A stretch of 64,000 nt of DNA. It comes from Gemmatimonadota bacterium (GTDB lineage: Bacteria; Gemmatimonadota; Gemmatimonadetes; Gemmatimonadales; GWC2-71-9). Positions 61,525-64,000 of this stretch are shown piece after piece. The translations under genes were made by a program, and so were the position numbers. The first letter of the stretch is position 1, and each line of letters starts with the position of its first letter. Under the pieces are notes generated by a model that worked only from the letters and a program-made list of their open reading frames with translations, was not told the origin of the DNA and ran no database searches. The stretch is from contig QHVB01000025.1 in assembly GCA_003222195.1 (NCBI GenBank), forward strand, positions 310,001 to 374,000, read 5' to 3'.

Positions 61525-62777
61525 CGACCACTGTTGCCCGACCGGCAGCAATGCGGCCACGGCCGCAAGTGTGCCGCGCCTGCGGAACCTTGTACGACCC
61601 AACCCCCGTCGCGATCTGCGAGCAGTGTCTCGGCCCGCTCGATCCCGTCGTCGATGCCGCCCGTGTACTCCCCACGCGTGACGCGATCGCGGCGCGCCCT
61701 TGGTCGCTGTGGCGCTACCGCGAGTGGCTGCCGTTCGACGGTGAGCCCGTGCTCTCGCTCGATACTGGCGGCACCCCGCTCGTCGAGGCGCCGCGACTCG
61801 CCGCGCTGCTGGGCGTTGCGCACGTCTGGGTCAAGAACGATGCGGTCTCACATCCGTCGCTGTCCTTCAAGGATCGGGTCGTCGCGACGGCGATCAATGC
61901 GGCCGCCGCATTCGGGCTCGACACGATCGGCTGCGCGTCCACTGGCAATCTGGCAAATGCCGTTGCGGCGCAGGCGGCACGAGCCGGTCTCAAGGCGTGG
62001 ATCTTCATTCCCGAAGACCTCGAGGCGGCCAAGATCGTCGGGACCGCAGTGTACGGCGCGCGGCTGGTCCGCGTGCGCGGTCACTACGACGACGTGAATC
62101 GTCTCTGTGCGCAGGTGGCCGACCTGTTCGGCTGGGGCATCGTCAACGTCAACCTGCGCGGCTATTACGGCGAAGGCTCGAAGACGATGGCGTTCGAGAT
62201 CGCCGAGCAGCTGGGATGGCGCCTGCCGACCGCGGTCGTTGCTCCGATGGCGGGTGGCTCGCTCGTGACCAAGCTGCGGAAAGGCTTTCGGGAGTTCAGC
62301 GCCGCGGGGCTGGTCACTGGAGGCGCGCCCCGGATTTTCGGCGCGCAGGCGGCGGGGTGCGCACCGATCGTGCGGCTGGTGCGCGAGAATGCCGATGCGG
62401 TGACACCGGTGATCCCTCACACGATTGCTCGTTCGATCGCGATCGGAAATCCCGCCGATGGGTTGTTCGCCAAGCGTGCAATTCTCGAGTCGGGCGGCTG
62501 GGTCGCTGCGGTCTCGGATGCCGAGTTGGTGGCGGGAATCCGGCTGCTGGCCGAAGCGGTCGGGATCTTCACCGAGACGGCCGGCGGCGTCACGGTCGCC
62601 GCCGCCCTGGCGCTGGCGGGCGAGGGCCGGTTTTCAGCGGATGACGATGTGGTGCTGTGCATCACGGGAAATGGCCTGAAGACTATCGACGCCGTCGCTC
62701 CGGTGTTGCGTGCGGCGCCCGTCATTGCGCCACGTGTGGCCGAAGTGCGCGCGCTGGTCAAGGGCGCCGAATCATGA
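61521..62777 (+). CDS. thrC: Threonine synthase
   Basis: 418 aa fold-II PLP enzyme converting O-phosphohomoserine to threonine. PLP lysine K117 (SLSFKDR), phosphate-binding region STGNLANAVAA, and an N-terminal zinc-ribbon extension (C18, C21, C33, C36) seen in many archaeal-type threonine synthases. Overlaps panB and thrB by four bases each, so it is the middle of a translationally coupled set. Confidence 0.95.
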   Translation: MTTTVARPAAMRPRPQVCRACGTLYDPTPVAICEQCLGPLDPVVDAARVLPTRDAIAARPWSLWRYREWLPFDGEPVLSLDTGGTPLVEAPRLAALLGVAHVWVKNDAVSHPSLSFKDRVVATAINAAAAFGLDTIGCASTGNLANAVAAQAARAGLKAWIFIPEDLEAAKIVGTAVYGARLVRVRGHYDDVNRLCAQVADLFGWGIVNVNLRGYYGEGSKTMAFEIAEQLGWRLPTAVVAPMAGGSLVTKLRKGFREFSAAGLVTGGAPRIFGAQAAGCAPIVRLVRENADAVTPVIPHTIARSIAIGNPADGLFAKRAILESGGWVAAVSDAELVAGIRLLAEAVGIFTETAGGVTVAAALALAGEGRFSADDDVVLCITGNGLKTIDAVAPVLRAAPVIAPRVAEVRALVKGAES

Positions 62778-63742
62778 CCGCGTGCGTTCGCGTACCGGCC
62801 AGCTCCAGCAATCTGGGCGCCGGTTTCGACTGCATCGGCGTCGCCGTGGACCGCTGGCTCGCCGCGTCCGTGATGCTCGAGAGGGCGGGGGGCTTCTCGA
62901 TCCGTCGGCACGGGAGACTGCGCGCCGTGAGGGTACGGCCCGATCAAGATCTCTTCACGCGGGGGTTCCGTGCCGCATGCGCCGCCGGCGGCGCCGTCAC
63001 ACCCGCGGGCGTGACGATCGACGCCACCTCTGACATTCCGGTCGGTTGTGGTCTCGGCTCGTCAGCGGCGGCAATCGTGGCCGGCGCCATGCTCGCGGAT
63101 GCCGCGCTGGGATTGGGTCTGTCGCGCGCTCAGGTGCTGGAGATCGGCACGACGGTCGAAGGCCATCCCGACAACATTGCGCCGGCCATCTACGGTGGCG
63201 CCGTGTTGAGCGTGCGGACACCGGCGGGACTCGTGTCGACGTCGCTGAGCGTCGCTGAGGGCCTCGAGCTGCTGCTCGTGGTCCCGCCCTTTCCCTCCGA
63301 TACGAAGGCCGCGCGTGCCGTTCTGCCCAGGACGCTGCCACATAGCGACGCGGTGTTGGCGGCGAGCCGAGCGGCGGCGCTGGTGCACGGGCTGGCGTCG
63401 GGCGATGGCGCGCTGCTTGGCGCGGCGCTCGACGACGTGCTGCACGTACCGTTCCGGCGCGGGCGGATTCCGGGCTACGATGCAGTTGTCGCCGCGGCGC
63501 AAACCGCCGGTGCGTTCGGTGCGACGTTGTCGGGCGCCGGCTCTGCAATCGTCGCGATCGCGCCGCGCGAGCGGTCCGGTGCCGTCGGTGCCGCCATGAT
63601 CGCGGCGTGGCGCGAGATTGGCATTGAGGCCGAATTGATCAGGTGCTCGAGTACCGTAGCGGGTGCAACGGTTGCGGCCTCCCCGCGGACCACGCACCGC
63701 GCACCATTCACGATTCATCCCGTTTCCACGGAGTTATCATGA
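62774..63742 (+). CDS. thrB: Homoserine kinase
   Basis: 322 aa GHMP kinase that makes O-phosphohomoserine for ThrC. N-terminal RVPASSSNLGAGFD, the ATP-binding PVGCGLGSSAAAIVAG loop and the C-terminal GAFGATLSGAGSAIVA motif are intact. ATG 62774 forms an ATGA overlap with thrC; the longer frame from 62657 is rejected. Overlaps the next gene by four bases. Confidence 0.95.
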   Translation: MTACVRVPASSSNLGAGFDCIGVAVDRWLAASVMLERAGGFSIRRHGRLRAVRVRPDQDLFTRGFRAACAAGGAVTPAGVTIDATSDIPVGCGLGSSAAAIVAGAMLADAALGLGLSRAQVLEIGTTVEGHPDNIAPAIYGGAVLSVRTPAGLVSTSLSVAEGLELLLVVPPFPSDTKAARAVLPRTLPHSDAVLAASRAAALVHGLASGDGALLGAALDDVLHVPFRRGRIPGYDAVVAAAQTAGAFGATLSGAGSAIVAIAPRERSGAVGAAMIAAWREIGIEAELIRCSSTVAGATVAASPRTTHRAPFTIHPVSTELS

Positions 63743-64000
63743 GCGTTACACTGCAGCTGCCCACCGTACTCGCAAAACTCGCCGACGGCCGGCGGTCTCT
63801 CGAAGCCCAAGGATCGACGTTGGGCGATGTGGTGGCCGACGTCGCGGCGCGATTCCCCGGGCTGGCGCCGCGGCTGCGCGACGCCGCCGGCAAGCCCTAT
63901 CCCTTCGTGACGTTCTACGTGAACGACGACGACGCCAGACTCCAGGGCGGATTCGCGGCGAGCGTGCGCGACGGTGATGAGATCATTGTCGTCCCCGCCA
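63739..64000 (+). CDS. MoaD/ThiS-like sulfur carrier (3' partial)
   Basis: The frame runs off the window end after 87 codons. It shows the ubiquitin-like beta-grasp pattern (VTLQLPTVLAKLADG, TLGDVVADVAARFPGL, VRDGDEIIVVPA), so the C-terminal GG tail should lie just beyond. Overlap with thrB by four bases makes it part of the threonine operon; such carriers often serve cysteine or cofactor sulfur supply (CysO type), and a cysM-like gene may follow. Confidence 0.8.
   Translation, partial: MSVTLQLPTVLAKLADGRRSLEAQGSTLGDVVADVAARFPGLAPRLRDAAGKPYPFVTFYVNDDDARLQGGFAASVRDGDEIIVVPA

Noticed and set aside
1-64000. CRISPR arrays, tRNA or rRNA genes, insertion sequences
   Set aside because: I looked for regular short repeats, cloverleaf-like stretches and transposase motifs on both strands and saw none.

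Overview
The window is one dense stretch (about 59 protein genes, no gap over 170 bp without a gene) of a high-GC, Gram-negative-type bacterial chromosome. TolC, RND pumps, outer-membrane barrels and many lipoproteins imply two membranes. The mix of a Ser/Thr kinase-TolB-TPR fusion, MacB-type permease arrays, a bacillithiol gene (bshB1), IspG and LolD-like ATPases is typical of Gemmatimonadota; that assignment is inference, since no rRNA marker is present. I saw no rRNA, tRNA, CRISPR array, insertion sequence, integrase or phage gene. Neighbouring genes often overlap by 1-4 bases (ATGA, GTGA, TGATG), so most are in tight operons. Several operon-leading genes lack a Shine-Dalgarno but carry a TANNNT hexamer 6-9 bases before the start codon, suggesting leaderless transcripts.

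Layout. 1-5.2 kb: a Ser/Thr kinase fused to TolB-like and TPR modules (5' end outside the window) and a PAS-GGDEF-EAL c-di-GMP protein. 5.2-8.2 kb (minus): six overlapping genes, two lipoproteins, a YvlD/holin-like membrane protein, a D-threonine aldolase/D-serine dehydratase-like enzyme, a small membrane protein and a DUF2914 protein. 8.2-11.9 kb: a cyclase-family lipoprotein, a Tat-exported class V aminotransferase with a DUF2784 protein, and a lipoprotein with a strong terminator. 26.1-12 kb (minus): a long transporter operon of TolC, periplasmic adaptor, one ABC ATPase and six permeases in three tandem pairs, running on into bshB1, a cysteine desulfurase and mnmA. 26.1-31.6 kb: an exported unknown, a creatininase-family protein and a very large NtrY-like sensor kinase. 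31.7-39.1 kb: an outer-membrane protein and lipoprotein, ispG, csaA, a small barrel, a COG3910 ATPase, and a membrane protein/Ig-like surface protein pair. 39.1-43.3 kb: an RND pump and its adaptor. 43.4-49.6 kb: comM, small proteins, an aspartoacylase-family protein, a Kef-type antiporter and a divergent MscS channel.

49.6-54.6 kb holds the most unusual gene set. An Lrp/AsnC regulator leads an overlapping operon containing a DMT exporter fused to an isochorismatase-family hydrolase, a cupin, an ABM-type monooxygenase and a PLP decarboxylase-like enzyme. A larE-type sulfur transferase lies divergently behind a perfect inverted repeat. 54.6-57.7 kb: thpR, a membrane-anchored protein, an NtrX-like regulator and a small membrane protein. 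57.7-64 kb: an aldehyde dehydrogenase, a class I aminotransferase, then panB-thrC-thrB and a MoaD/ThiS-like carrier cut by the window end: pantothenate and threonine synthesis coupled to a sulfur carrier.

The best candidates for new biology are the single-ATPase, six-permease exporter and the Lrp-led operon with its exporter-hydrolase fusion.
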